Shown here piece after piece: positions 36,912-46,395 of a stretch of DNA of 64,000 bases. Under the pieces are notes generated by a model. The model saw nothing but the letters and a program-made list of their open reading frames with translations. It was not told the DNA's origin and did no database searches. The DNA is taken from the NCBI RefSeq assembly GCF_025340265.1, contig NZ_CP022707.1, forward strand, positions 1,984,501 to 2,048,500, in the 5' to 3' direction. The position numbers and the translations under genes are program-made. Source of the stretch: Novosphingobium sp. 9. GTDB lineage: Bacteria > Pseudomonadota > Alphaproteobacteria > Sphingomonadales > Sphingomonadaceae. Each line of letters opens with the position of its first letter. The first letter of the stretch is position 1.

Positions 36912-37652
36912 ATGACCCACACGCTCGAACGCGTCCGCCACGAACTCAAGCGCCGCGCGGTCACCGTCCGCTCGGTCGAGCAGGTCACGCCTGCGATGGT
37001 CCGCATCACGCTGGAAGGCGAAGACCTTGCCGATTTCGTCAGCCTGGGTGCAGACGATCACATCAAGGTCTTCGTCCCCGGCTCGGGCGAGATGCGGGAC
37101 TATACCCCGCGCCGCTACGACAATGCCGATCGCTCGCTGGTCATCGATTTTGCCATGCATGGTGGGCAGGATCACGCCGGTCCCGCCACCGCATGGGCGC
37201 GCGATGCCAGGCCGGGCGACGAAATCCGCATCGGCGGCCCCAAGGGCTCGATGGTCGTCTCGCCGACCTTCGACTGGTATCTGCTGATCGGCGACGAGAC
37301 CGCCCTTCCCGCCATCGGCCGCCGCCTTGAGGAACTTCCCGCAGGCGCCAAGGTCATCACCGTCGCCGCCGTCACCGGCCCCGAGGAAGAGCAGACCTTC
37401 ACCACCGCCGCCGATCACACCGCGATCTGGATCCACCGTCCCGAAAGCGCCAACGACGATCCGGCCCCGGTGATGGCCGTGCTCGAAACGCTGAGCGTTC
37501 CCGAAGGCGACGGCTTCGTGTGGATCGGCACCGAGGCCCGCGTGATGCGCGCTGCCAAAGCCCATGTCATCGACACGATGAAGCACAACACCAGCTGGCT
37601 CAAGGCTTCGGGCTACTGGATCAAGGGTCAGGCCGACTCCAGCGAGAAGTGA
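36912..37652 (+). CDS. siderophore-interacting protein (FAD-dependent ferric-chelate reductase family)
   Basis: A 246-residue cytosolic flavoprotein of the ViuB/FscN-type SIP family. The ATG at 36912 (MTHTLERVRHELKRRAV) has AGGAAG upstream. The FAD-binding segment DYTPRRYDNADRSLVIDFAM (RxYT-like) is near 60-75, followed by GPATAWARDARPGDEIRIGG and GPKGSMV; the NAD(P)H side has LLIGDETALPAIGRRLEELP; and the C-terminus has WIGTEARVMRAAKAHV, then SGYWIKGQ. Such enzymes reduce ferric siderophores in the cytoplasm. It is about 110 bp after the TetR gene and is the strongest hint that the island handles iron. Confidence 0.92.
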   Translation: MTHTLERVRHELKRRAVTVRSVEQVTPAMVRITLEGEDLADFVSLGADDHIKVFVPGSGEMRDYTPRRYDNADRSLVIDFAMHGGQDHAGPATAWARDARPGDEIRIGGPKGSMVVSPTFDWYLLIGDETALPAIGRRLEELPAGAKVITVAAVTGPEEEQTFTTAADHTAIWIHRPESANDDPAPVMAVLETLSVPEGDGFVWIGTEARVMRAAKAHVIDTMKHNTSWLKASGYWIKGQADSSEK

Positions 37653-37678
37653 TCGCGCAGAGCCTTTGAAGCCTCACG

Positions 37679-37714
37679 AAAAAAGGGCGCGGCCTTGCGC
37701 GCGCGCCCTTTTTT
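37679..37714. terminator. bidirectional terminator after the SIP gene
   Basis: AAAAAGGGCGCG and GCGCGCCCTTTTTT form a strong stem with A- and T-tracts on its flanks. It separates the SIP gene from the convergent efflux operon. Confidence 0.88.
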
Positions 37715-37731
37715 GCATTCGGAACCATCTG

Positions 37732-39261
37732 TTACTGCGCGGGAGCCGCCTGCGGCTTTGCCTGCGTTTGGGCCGGATCGCTCCAGCCAAGGCCCAGTGC
37801 CTTCTGCACCGCGATATAGTCGATCGTCAGCTGCGCGCGCGTCTGCGCCACGCTGATCTGCGCGGAAAGCTGCTGGCGTTCGATGTCGAGTTGGTCGATC
37901 AGCGTGCTGGTGCCCGCGCGATAGCGCTGCCCGTTGAGCGAGGCGGCATTGTCCGCGCTCTGCTCGGAACGGACGAGGCCCGCCAGCTGGCGACGGGTCG
38001 AGCCGAACCGGGCCAGACTGTCCTCGGCATCCTGCAGGGCTTCGAGCACCTTCTGGCGATACTGCGCAGTGGCCTGATCGCGCTGCGCTTCCGACTGGCG
38101 GATCGCCGCCGCGTTGCGCCCGAAGTCAAGAAACGACCAGTTGATCATCGGGGCCAGCAGTGTGACGAGATTGTCGGGATCGACGACGTCGCCGGGCTTG
38201 GTGCCACCCATGCCAAGGATACCGTAGAAGCTGACGCCGGGCAGCGCCTTGGCCTTGTTCACGCCGATCTGCGCAGTGCTCGCCGCCAGCGCCCGCTCGG
38301 CCGAGCGGATGTCCGGACGATGGGCTATCAGCGCGGCAGGATCGCCGATTGGCACCGAGGCCGGCGGCAGCGGCACGGGGGCCTCGGTCGCAAGCGCTGC
38401 ATCGAGCGCGCCGGGGACGCGCCCCGTCAGCACCGCCAGTGCATCCTTGTACATCGCGATCTGCGCATCGAGCGGCACGATCTGCGCGTTGGTATTCTCC
38501 AACTGCACCTGCAGCCGCTCGACATCGAGCTTCGAGGCCGTACCGGCGGCATAGCGCTGCTTTGTCAGGTCCAGCGACTGTGCCTGCAACCGGGCGGAAT
38601 CGCGGTTGAGCTTCGCGCGGTTTTCAACATCGCGAAGGTTCACATAAGTCTGCGCGACCTGTGCGGTCAGCGAAACCTGCGCGTCGGCAAGGTCGGCATA
38701 GCGCTCCTCCACCGTCGCGCGGGCGGCTTCCACGCCGCGCCGCTTGCCGCCGAACAGGTCCGGCTCCCACGAAGCAGTCGCGCCGACGTTGTAGAAGTCC
38801 ACCGCGCCCCGATCGCTGCCCGAACTACCGCTTCCCGAACCCGAACTGTCGTCCGACGAACTGCCCAGCAGCGAACTGGCGCTGTTGGGCAGAATCGCGT
38901 GAAGGTACGAGCCGCTGGCGCTGACGCTGGGTAGGAGGTTCGCCTTGCCCTGATCGAGCTTGCCGCGCGCCTCGGCAATCCGCGCCTGTGCCAGATCGAT
39001 CGAGGGGCTGTTCTTCAGCGCATCGTCGACCAGCGCGTTCAGCGTCGGATCGTTCAGCGTCTCCCACCAGCGGGCAAGGCCCGGCGCGGTGGAGATCGCC
39101 GGATCGTCGGCGCGCACGAAGGCGCCCCGCGCGGCCGCGGCCGAGGCGACCTTGGGCGGCCCGGCATAGTTCGGGCCGACGGTGCAGCCCGAGGCGAGCA
39201 GCGTGCCTGCCAGAAGTGTCCCGGCCATCAGCGGTGCGGAGAGAGGAGAAGTTTTACGCAT
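37732..39261 (-). CDS. OprM/NodT-family outer-membrane efflux lipoprotein
   Basis: A 509-residue TolC-like channel starting MRKTSPLSAPLMAGTLLAGT, with lipobox LASGC and the family start CTVGPNYAGP. Two outer-membrane-efflux repeats follow (NSPSIDLAQARIAEARGKLD; LTAQVAQTYVNLRDVEN; AERALAASTAQIGVNKAKAL). An odd Ser/Gly/Asp-rich insert (DDSSGSGSGSSGSDRG) is near residue 140. It overlaps the EmrB-like gene by one base (TGATG) and is the last gene of the efflux operon. With EmrA and EmrB it forms a tripartite exporter; the substrate is unknown. Confidence 0.93.
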   Translation of the reverse strand: MRKTSPLSAPLMAGTLLAGTLLASGCTVGPNYAGPPKVASAAAARGAFVRADDPAISTAPGLARWWETLNDPTLNALVDDALKNSPSIDLAQARIAEARGKLDQGKANLLPSVSASGSYLHAILPNSASSLLGSSSDDSSGSGSGSSGSDRGAVDFYNVGATASWEPDLFGGKRRGVEAARATVEERYADLADAQVSLTAQVAQTYVNLRDVENRAKLNRDSARLQAQSLDLTKQRYAAGTASKLDVERLQVQLENTNAQIVPLDAQIAMYKDALAVLTGRVPGALDAALATEAPVPLPPASVPIGDPAALIAHRPDIRSAERALAASTAQIGVNKAKALPGVSFYGILGMGGTKPGDVVDPDNLVTLLAPMINWSFLDFGRNAAAIRQSEAQRDQATAQYRQKVLEALQDAEDSLARFGSTRRQLAGLVRSEQSADNAASLNGQRYRAGTSTLIDQLDIERQQLSAQISVAQTRAQLTIDYIAVQKALGLGWSDPAQTQAKPQAAPAQ

Positions 39262-40867
39262 CAGTGCATCGCCGCCTTGGGGGCGTCCTTGGCCAGAGGT
39301 CTCAACAGCAGGATCAGCGGCATGACGCCCATCGTCACGGCGCTCATCGCGAAGAAAATATCGTTGTAGGTCATCGTCAGCGCCTGCTGCTGGATCTGGT
39401 TGCCGATCATGCGGATCGCGCCCATGTCTCCGCCGTAACTTTGCGAGAGGGTGTGGACGTAGTCCTGCACGGCGGTCGTGTTGGCGTTCAGCGTTTCTTC
39501 CAGACGGCGCGAGTGGAACCACATGCGGTCCTGCTGGAGGATCGAGATGCCCGCCAGCACGAAGCTGCCGCCAAGGTTGCGCGCGGCGTTGAACAGGCCC
39601 GAGGCATCGCCTGCGTCTTCCGGCGGGACCGACTGCACGCAGGCCTGGCTGAGGAACAGCATGCCCAGAATCGTGCCGACCCCGCGCATCAGCTGCGAAT
39701 CGATGAAATCGCCGCCGACCGATTCGATGGTGAGGTTCGTCTCCATCCACGCCGAAAGCGCCAGCGTCGCCATGCCGAAGCCCACCGCGAGGCGGATGTC
39801 GATCACCCGCACGAGGCGCGGCAGGAACGGCATCAGCATGATCGAGGGAATGCCCGAAAGCATCACGATCTGGCCCGATTGCAGCGCGTTGTAGTCCGCG
39901 ATCGAGGAAAGGAACTGCGGGATCGCATAGGACGTGCCGTAAAGCACCATGCCCAGCGCCATCGCCATCACGATGATCGAGGCGAACTGCCGGTTGAGCA
40001 GCAGCCGCAGCTTGATGACCGGGCGTCTGGCGAACCATTGCCCCAGAAACAGCAGAATGAACCCGAAGACTGAAATGCCCGCCATCCAGCGGATCATCTC
40101 GGAGGAAAACCACTCCTCGCGCGCGCCTTCCTCAAGGAATACCGTCAGCCCGCCCATGCCGAGCGTCAGCCCGGCGATGCCCAGCCAGTCCGCCTCGCCG
40201 ATCAGGTGCAGGTTGCTCTTCTGCGCAGGCAGACCGATCAGCAGCAGCGTGATGAGCACGGCGGATACCGGCACGTTGAGGAAGAAGGCATAGTGCCACG
40301 AGATGTTCTCGGTCAGCCAGCCGCCCACCACCGGGCCGACGATCGGCCCGAGAATGGCAACGACGCCGAACACCGAGGTGCCGATCGGCTGCTGATGGCG
40401 CGGCAGGCGCTGGGCGATGATCGTCTGCGCGGTGGGGATCAGCGCACCGCCGGTGATGCCCTGCCCACGCGCCCCACGATCATCATGCCCAGCGTCGTCG
40501 AGATGCCGCACATCACCGAGAACAGCGTGAAGATCGTCGTCGCGATCAGCAGGAAGGTGCGCAGGCCAAGCAATCGCTCCAACCAGGCGGAAAGCGGGAT
40601 GATGACGATCTCGGCAACGAGATAGGCGGTGGAGACCCAGGCCCCTTCCGTGCCGCTGGCGCCGATCGCGCCCTGGATCTCGGGCAGTGAGGAGTTGACG
40701 ATCGAGATGTCGAGCGTCGCCATCAGCGCGCCCAGCGTACCGGCGATCACCGCCAGCCATGCGGTCAGGTCGGCGTTCTGCGGCTTGCCGGTAGTGGCGG
40801 GAGGCGCACTGCGCCCGCCGCCCCCACCAGAGCTTCCACCCTTGCCGTTGATTGCGGCGCTGGCCAC
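39261..40867 (-). CDS. emrB: DHA2-family MFS efflux transporter (EmrB-like), frameshifted near 40464
   Basis: Joined, about 535 residues with 14 predicted membrane segments. The first frame gives LTAWLAVIAGTLGALMATLD, IVNSSLPEIQGAIGASGTEG and GMMIVGRVG; the second resumes QGITGGALIPTAQTIIAQRL and continues to the end. The break is in the CCC run at 40464-40466; one more base restores VGQGITGGA, the conserved DHA2 antiporter motif C region. It moves drugs or metabolites into the OprM-like channel through the EmrA adaptor. The start is 2 bp from the emrA stop. Confidence 0.9.
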
Positions 40868-40869
40868 GC

Positions 40870-42042
40870 TCAGTGCTTCCCGTCCTCGAACTGCTTCTGC
40901 TGCTGGCGGATGCGGTCGAGATCACCCTTGGCGCCGCGCGTATCCACCGTCACCGTCACCGAGAGGCCCGGCACCAGCAGCTTGGCGGCAGAGGGCGTCG
41001 CATCGATGGCGATACGCACCGGCACGCGCTGGACGATCTTGGTGAAATTGCCGGTCGCGTTCTGCGGCGGCAGGATCGAGAACTGCGCGCCCGTACCTGG
41101 CGAGACGCTCTCGACATGGCCGTCCACCTCAAGACCGTCGAGCGCGTCGACCGAGATCTTCGCAGGCTGACCGGGGCGCATCAGGGCCAGCTGCGTTTCC
41201 TTGAAGTTCGCCACGATATAGAGCTGGTGGACCGGCACCACCGACATCAGGCGCGTGCCCGGCTGGACGTACTGCCCCACCTGCACGGTGCGATCACCCA
41301 CCCGGCCATCGAACGGCGCGGTCAACAGCGTGGCGTCGAGGTTCACCTTCACCGAGGCGAGCTGGGCCTTGCCGGCATCGGCCTGCGCATCGGCCTGCTT
41401 GATCTGGGCCTGCAGCGAGGCAATCCGGCGCTTCTGCGCTTCCAGTGCCGCGCTCTGCTGGCAGACCTGATCGGCGGACTGCGCGGCAGCGAGCTTCAAC
41501 TGCGCCAGCTGCTGGCGGGTTTCGGCACCGCTGGCAACGAGCGGCGTGTAGCGCGCCACTTCACCTGCATCGTGCGCGGCTTGCGCGCGAGCCGCGGCGA
41601 GCTGGGCCGCAGCCTGCGCAATCGCGGCGTCCTGCTCACGGATCGAGGCCTTGACGTTCTCCACGCTGGCATCGGCCTGCGCGATAGACGCCTGCGCCTG
41701 TGCGGCCTGCGCCTGATAGTCGCGCGCATCGATCCGGGCCAGCGGCTGGCCCTTCTTCACGTCCTGATTGTCCGCCACCAGCAGCTGCGAGACATAGCCG
41801 TTGACGCGTGGCGAGATCGCCACGCCATCGGCATCGATCTGCGCATCGTTGGTGGAGGCCATGTACTGGCCATAGGTCTGGTAGCGGATGAACCACACCA
41901 GCGCGGCGACCACGGCCACCACCAGCAGCACCAGCAGGATAACCTTGGCGCGAGGGCTCATGCGCTTCTTGGGCGCAGCGGGCTGGTCAGCGGCTTGCGT
42001 CTGCTGCGGTTCGTTGTCCATCGACTGGGTTTCGTCTGTCAT
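40870..42042 (-). CDS. emrA: HlyD/EmrA-family membrane fusion protein
   Basis: A 390-residue periplasmic adaptor. A single N-terminal membrane anchor (VILLVLLVVAVVAALVWFIR) near 35-53 is followed by the STNDAQIDADGVAISPRVNG lipoyl half motif, a long Ala/Gln-rich coiled-coil hairpin (residues 105-230), then LDATLLTAPFDGRVGDRTVQ and PGTRLMSVVPVHQLYIVANF. It links the EmrB-like pump to the OprM-like channel. First gene of the minus-strand efflux operon; its promoter must lie in the 371-bp region upstream. No local regulator gene is adjacent. Confidence 0.94.
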   Translation of the reverse strand: MTDETQSMDNEPQQTQAADQPAAPKKRMSPRAKVILLVLLVVAVVAALVWFIRYQTYGQYMASTNDAQIDADGVAISPRVNGYVSQLLVADNQDVKKGQPLARIDARDYQAQAAQAQASIAQADASVENVKASIREQDAAIAQAAAQLAAARAQAAHDAGEVARYTPLVASGAETRQQLAQLKLAAAQSADQVCQQSAALEAQKRRIASLQAQIKQADAQADAGKAQLASVKVNLDATLLTAPFDGRVGDRTVQVGQYVQPGTRLMSVVPVHQLYIVANFKETQLALMRPGQPAKISVDALDGLEVDGHVESVSPGTGAQFSILPPQNATGNFTKIVQRVPVRIAIDATPSAAKLLVPGLSVTVTVDTRGAKGDLDRIRQQQKQFEDGKH

Positions 42043-42413
42043 GACGGCTGGAAATCGTCCCTGTTGTTACCGCGCGGAAGGCAGCCTTGGCATATGCTGG
42101 ACGACGTAAGTCACATCTCCCGCCAAAGTTGCATTTGTCTCCTGCAATCCCCTCCAGAGTAGCGCGCTATTGCATTGCAGCAACAGGTAATTCGCCGGAG
42201 CAGGTCGGATCGCGAGACCCGCATGCTCCCGTAGATCGGGTTCATGACGGTAATGTGCCGGAAAACCGCTATTTACGTGCATTTCCAACCAACCCGAATA
42301 TTCGTGAGTATCCGAAGACCGGCCTGCCCTGCAAAGGAGCAGCAGCAGCGATAATTAACGTCGCGTCAAGGATATTGCCCTAGCAGAAATCCATAGGGGA
42401 CGGAGCGGGACAG
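42043..42413. other. divergent intergenic region between the efflux operon and the diguanylate cyclase
   Basis: This 371-bp gap must contain the promoters of both flanking genes, but I see no convincing operator, RNA gene or conserved small open frame in it. Confidence 0.5.
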
Positions 42414-43625
42414 TTGATCAGCGACAGACAGCCGAACAGCGGGGCGAACAGGAGGCGCAAGTGGCCCTCCCGTCGCATGGTGGTCTTCATTATCGCCATC
42501 CTGATCATGGGTATCCTGCTGCTTGGTTCTTCCGTCGTGGCCTGGCAGGCACATCGCCGTCAGGTCCAACTGACCGGGATGTACGATGACACCCTGAGCG
42601 TGCTGGTCGCCAACAACCATGTCCGGATCGGTGCGCTCAACGCGCTGCGGGGCGAGCGCGGCTATCTCCTGACCAACGACGAGGGCTATCTCGAACCTTA
42701 TAAACGCGGTCGCGAAGAGATGTTCAAGGCGCTCGACAAGCTCGATGCGCTGTCCACCCAGACGCCGGAACAGCGCCGCATCGTCGCGGCCCTGCGTCGA
42801 CAGACGGCGGCCTATCTCAGGCATATCGATACGGTCGACACGCTCAACCGGACCGGGCAGCACGATGCCGCCATGGCCGAAGTCATGACCGGCCATTCGC
42901 GCGTTGCCATCGAGGGGATGGACCGGCTGCTTGATGCGATCTCGACGCGGGAGAAAGCCCGGCTCGACGATTTCTGCACCCGCTCGCAGCAGGCCTATAC
43001 CCTCACCATCGTCTTCGCAGGCCTCGTTGCCCTGACGGGTTTCGGATTGCTGGTGATGGCCGCGATCAGCCTCTTTGCCCTTAACCGCTCGCTCGAACGC
43101 GAAAAGAGCTACCGCCGCGAATTGCAGAAGCTGGCCTTGACCGACGAACTGACCGCCCTCGCCAACCGCCGCGCGTTCCTGACCGAACTCGACCGGGCCG
43201 CAGCCTCCGCCCGGCGTTCGAGCGCACCGCTGGCCGTGGCGATCTTCGATATCGATCACTTCAAACGCATCAACGACGAATATGGACACCTGTGCGGCGA
43301 CGAGGCTTTGCGCGAAGTCGCGCGGCGGGCCTCTGCCTGCATGCGTGGCGGCGATCTTGTCGCCCGCATCGGCGGCGAGGAATTCGCGGTATTGCTTCCC
43401 GCCACCTCGACCGAGGCTGCGCTGGTCGCCTGCGAAAGGCTTCGCAAGGCCATGACCGAGCATCCGGTGCCGCTCGGCAACGGCACGCAAGTGCGCCTGA
43501 CAATCAGCACCGGCCTTGCCGAGATGCGCGGCGAAGATAGCGCCGAACAGACCATCGCACGGGCCGATGCTGCGCTCTATGCGGCCAAGCAGGACGGTCG
43601 CGACATGGTTCGCCGCGCCGCCTGA
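42414..43625 (+). CDS. membrane diguanylate cyclase with CHASE3-like sensor
   Basis: A 403-residue protein from a TTG start with GGAG upstream. N-terminal membrane segment VVFIIAILIMGILLLGSSVV (22-42), a helical periplasmic sensor of CHASE3 type (NALRGERGYLLTNDEGYLEP), a second membrane segment around 195-220, then GGDEF: LALTDELTALANRRAFLTEL, FDIDHFKRINDEYGHLCGDE, and the active site GGEEF. An inhibitory I-site RGGD lies five residues before GGEEF, so the enzyme should be active and product-inhibited. It makes c-di-GMP. Convergent with recG, 23 bp apart. Confidence 0.93.
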   Translation: MISDRQPNSGANRRRKWPSRRMVVFIIAILIMGILLLGSSVVAWQAHRRQVQLTGMYDDTLSVLVANNHVRIGALNALRGERGYLLTNDEGYLEPYKRGREEMFKALDKLDALSTQTPEQRRIVAALRRQTAAYLRHIDTVDTLNRTGQHDAAMAEVMTGHSRVAIEGMDRLLDAISTREKARLDDFCTRSQQAYTLTIVFAGLVALTGFGLLVMAAISLFALNRSLEREKSYRRELQKLALTDELTALANRRAFLTELDRAAASARRSSAPLAVAIFDIDHFKRINDEYGHLCGDEALREVARRASACMRGGDLVARIGGEEFAVLLPATSTEAALVACERLRKAMTEHPVPLGNGTQVRLTISTGLAEMRGEDSAEQTIARADAALYAAKQDGRDMVRRAA

Positions 43626-43648
43626 GCTGGCTCGGCTGTCTGACGAAC

Positions 43649-45706
43649 TCAGCCGCCGCGCAGCAGTTGCACGCCCCAGTCGCGCTCGAACAGGTAGAGC
43701 AGCACCCTCGCCGCCTCACCGCGCGGACCTGACAGGCCGCCGTCGCGTTCGATCAGCAGCCGTGCATCGTCGTGCGCCATCGGCAGATACTTGGTGATCT
43801 GCTCCAGACTGGCGATGCGGAACGGGGTATCGCCCGACTGCTTCGTGCCCAGCAGTTCCCCGCCGCCGCGCAGCTTCAGGTCTTCCTCGGCCAGCCGGAA
43901 GCCGTCCTGCGTCTCGCGCATCAGCGCAAGGCGCTGCTTGGCGGTTTCGCTCAAGGCCCCGCCGCGCAACAGGAGGCAAACCGATTTCTCGCTGCCGCGG
44001 CCGACACGCCCGCGCAGCTGGTGCAGCTGGGCAAGGCCGAAGCGCTCGGCCTGCTCGATCACCATCAGCGTCGAGTTGGGCACATCGACACCGACCTCGA
44101 TCACCGTGGTCGCGACCAGCAACTTCGCTTCCCCGCGCGAGAAGCGCTCCATCGCCGCATCCTTCGCCTCGGGCCGCATCTGGCCATGAACGAGCACCAC
44201 GTCGTCGCCGAACAATTCCTTCAGCACCGCGAAGCGCGCTTCGGCGGCCGCAAGATCGTCGTTCTCGCTCTCGTTGACCATCGGGCAGACCCAGTAGGCC
44301 TGCCCGCCCCCCTCAAGATGCCGCGACAGCGCGCTCACCACATCGGCGATACGGTCCACCGAGACGACGCGGGTATCGATCGCCTGCCGTCCCGGCGGCA
44401 GTTCGTCGAGCTTGGAGACTTCCATCTCGCCATATTGCGCCAGTGTCAGCGTGCGCGGGATCGGCGTCGCGGTCATCGCCAGGGTATGCGGCGTGCGCTT
44501 GCCCTTGCGCGCCAACATCAGCCGCTGGCCGACACCAAAGCGATGCTGCTCGTCGATCACCACCAGCGCCAGATCGCGATAGGCGACCGCATCCTGAAAG
44601 ATCGCATGGGTGCCGACCACGATATCGATCGAGCCATCGAGCAGGCCCATGAGCACGGATTCACGCGCCTTGCCCTTGTCGCGCCCGGTCAGCAGCGCGA
44701 TCTCGACGCCGGTTCCCTGCGCCATGCGCACCAGCGTTTCGTGGTGCTGGCGCGCGAGAATCTCGGTCGGCGCCAGCAGCGCGCCTTGCCGTCCGGCCTC
44801 GACGGCGATCAGCAGCGAGGACAGCGCGACCACCGTCTTGCCCGAGCCGACATCGCCCTGCAGCAGTCGCAGCATCGGCGCCGCCTGCGCCATGTCGCCC
44901 TCGATCTCGGCAATCGAGCGGACCTGCGCGCCGGTCAGCGAGAACGGCAGCCGCAGCTTGGCACGAAGCGAGCCGTCGCCGGTCAGCGGCGTGCCCTTCT
45001 GGCGGCGGTTGCTTTCGCGCACCAGCATCAGCGCCAATGCATTGGCGAGCAGTTCGTCATAGGCCAGCCGGTCGCGCGCGGGCGCATTCGGCCCCTGATG
45101 CGCGGCGGGCAACGCCTCGATCCACGCGGGCCAATCAGTCTTGGCAAGCAGGCTCGGCTCGATCCATTCGTCCAGCCTGGGCAGCACTTTCAGCGACTGG
45201 CGCACCATGCTGCCGACACGCCCCTGCGTCAGCCCTTCGGACAGCGGATAGATCGGCTCGCACACCTGCCCCATTGGCACCGCGCCCGCTTCCGAGACAT
45301 GCTCGGGATGGACCATCTGCAGCATCTGCCCGTACTGGTCGAGCTTTCCCGCCACCCAGCGCGTCTCACCCACCGGCAGCTGCTTCTTGGCGGTGTACGA
45401 CGATCGCCCGAAATAGGTGAGCGTGCAGATATTGCCCTTGACGTCCTCGGCGATCACGCGAAACGGCCCACGCCCGCTCGGCGCGCGGTGTTCGCGCACG
45501 GTCAGCGCGACGATCACGTTCTCGCCCACGCCCGCCTCGTCGAGATCGGCCACGGCGCGGCGCTCCACGAAGCGGTCGGGCAAGTGGTACGCCAGATCGC
45601 GCAGCCGGGTCAGCCCCAGCTTGTCGAGCGGCTTCTTGAGCTTGGGGCCGACACCGTCGAGCGTCTCGACTTCGGCGAACAGGGGATTGAGCGCATCGGG
45701 TCTCAT
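43649..45706 (-). CDS. recG: ATP-dependent DNA helicase RecG
   Basis: A 685-residue helicase starting MRPDALNPLFAEVETLDGVG; the in-frame extension upstream crosses a divergent gene and is rejected. It has the N-terminal wedge/OB domain (KGNICTLTYFGRSSYTAKKQ) and superfamily 2 motifs: GDVGSGKTVVALSS (I), DEQHRFGVGQR (II), TATPIPRTL (III), LVATTVIEVGVDVPN (V) and HQLRGRVGRG (VI). RecG remodels stalled forks and Holliday junctions. The position beside sdhE-mfd matches the usual alphaproteobacterial order. Confidence 0.97.
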   Translation of the reverse strand: MRPDALNPLFAEVETLDGVGPKLKKPLDKLGLTRLRDLAYHLPDRFVERRAVADLDEAGVGENVIVALTVREHRAPSGRGPFRVIAEDVKGNICTLTYFGRSSYTAKKQLPVGETRWVAGKLDQYGQMLQMVHPEHVSEAGAVPMGQVCEPIYPLSEGLTQGRVGSMVRQSLKVLPRLDEWIEPSLLAKTDWPAWIEALPAAHQGPNAPARDRLAYDELLANALALMLVRESNRRQKGTPLTGDGSLRAKLRLPFSLTGAQVRSIAEIEGDMAQAAPMLRLLQGDVGSGKTVVALSSLLIAVEAGRQGALLAPTEILARQHHETLVRMAQGTGVEIALLTGRDKGKARESVLMGLLDGSIDIVVGTHAIFQDAVAYRDLALVVIDEQHRFGVGQRLMLARKGKRTPHTLAMTATPIPRTLTLAQYGEMEVSKLDELPPGRQAIDTRVVSVDRIADVVSALSRHLEGGGQAYWVCPMVNESENDDLAAAEARFAVLKELFGDDVVLVHGQMRPEAKDAAMERFSRGEAKLLVATTVIEVGVDVPNSTLMVIEQAERFGLAQLHQLRGRVGRGSEKSVCLLLRGGALSETAKQRLALMRETQDGFRLAEEDLKLRGGGELLGTKQSGDTPFRIASLEQITKYLPMAHDDARLLIERDGGLSGPRGEAARVLLYLFERDWGVQLLRGG

Positions 45707-45815
45707 GATGTCCGACCCTTTAGCCCGAGAGACGAACGTTTCGCCAGCCCGCGCGGAACGCAAAGCGCCCTTCTCCGTTGGAAACATTCGAACACTCACC
45801 GAAATGGAGACGCCC

Positions 45816-46238
45816 ATGCTTCTGCCGAACGGCACCGTGCTCGCCATCGTCGATGGCTCCCACTTCGAGCTGTACCGCAATACCGGGATCGAGGCCGAGC
45901 CGATGCTCACCGCGATCACCACGCCCGAACTGGCGGCGACCAACTTCTCCGCCGGGCACCGCCGCAGCGACGAGCCGCGCCGTCATCAGGTGCGAACGGG
46001 CGATGGCAGCAACGATTCCTTCGACGAAAGCGCCCATGTCGCCGCCGTCACCGGCTGGCTCAACCGACAGGTGATGGAGCACGAGATCGACCAGCTGGTG
46101 GTTGTCGCCGATCCGCGCTCGCTGGGCGAAATGCGCCGCCACTATCACAAGTCGCTGAAAGGCGCGCTGGTCGCCGAAGTGCCCAAGACGATGACCGGGC
46201 GCCCGCCCGCCGAGATCGTGCGCGTGCTCCACGCCTGA
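45816..46238 (+). CDS. host attachment family protein
   Basis: About 140 residues starting MLLPNGTVLAIVDGSHFELY at 45816, where GGAGA is five bases upstream; an ATG four codons earlier (45804) is also in frame. The sequence matches the 'host attachment' family: TVLAIVDGSHFELYRNTG, an internal HAAVTGWLNRQVM-like helix and VVVADPRSLGEMRRHYHKSL near the C-terminus. The family name comes from Agrobacterium; its true role is unclear, and the fold resembles eRF1 domain 2-like nucleic-acid-binding proteins. Divergent from recG. Confidence 0.85.
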   Translation: MLLPNGTVLAIVDGSHFELYRNTGIEAEPMLTAITTPELAATNFSAGHRRSDEPRRHQVRTGDGSNDSFDESAHVAAVTGWLNRQVMEHEIDQLVVVADPRSLGEMRRHYHKSLKGALVAEVPKTMTGRPPAEIVRVLHA

Positions 46239-46242
46239 TATA

Positions 46243-46316
46243 CCCCTGACGGCCGACGAACAGATCGGCCGCAGAGTCAGGGGCTGGCCTTCCAGACTCC
46301 GGGGCCAGCCCCTGAC
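46243..46316. repeat. inverted-repeat array with mutually exclusive hairpins
   Basis: Three related arms: CCCCTGAC at 46243, GTCAGGGGCTGGCC at 46276 and GGCCAGCCCCTGAC at 46303. The middle arm can pair with either neighbour: a 14-bp perfect stem with the third arm, or an 8-bp stem with the first, inside which GGCCGA/TCGGCC also pairs. It lies between the host-attachment gene stop and sdhE. It could be a terminator, an attenuator or a REP-like dispersed repeat. Confidence 0.7.
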
Positions 46317-46395
46317 CTCTTCGCCTCTGAACGAGCGCTCCATCCCTAAACCTGCTGCCTTGCCCTCCCCCACGCGCGGGAGTATCGGCGCTGAC

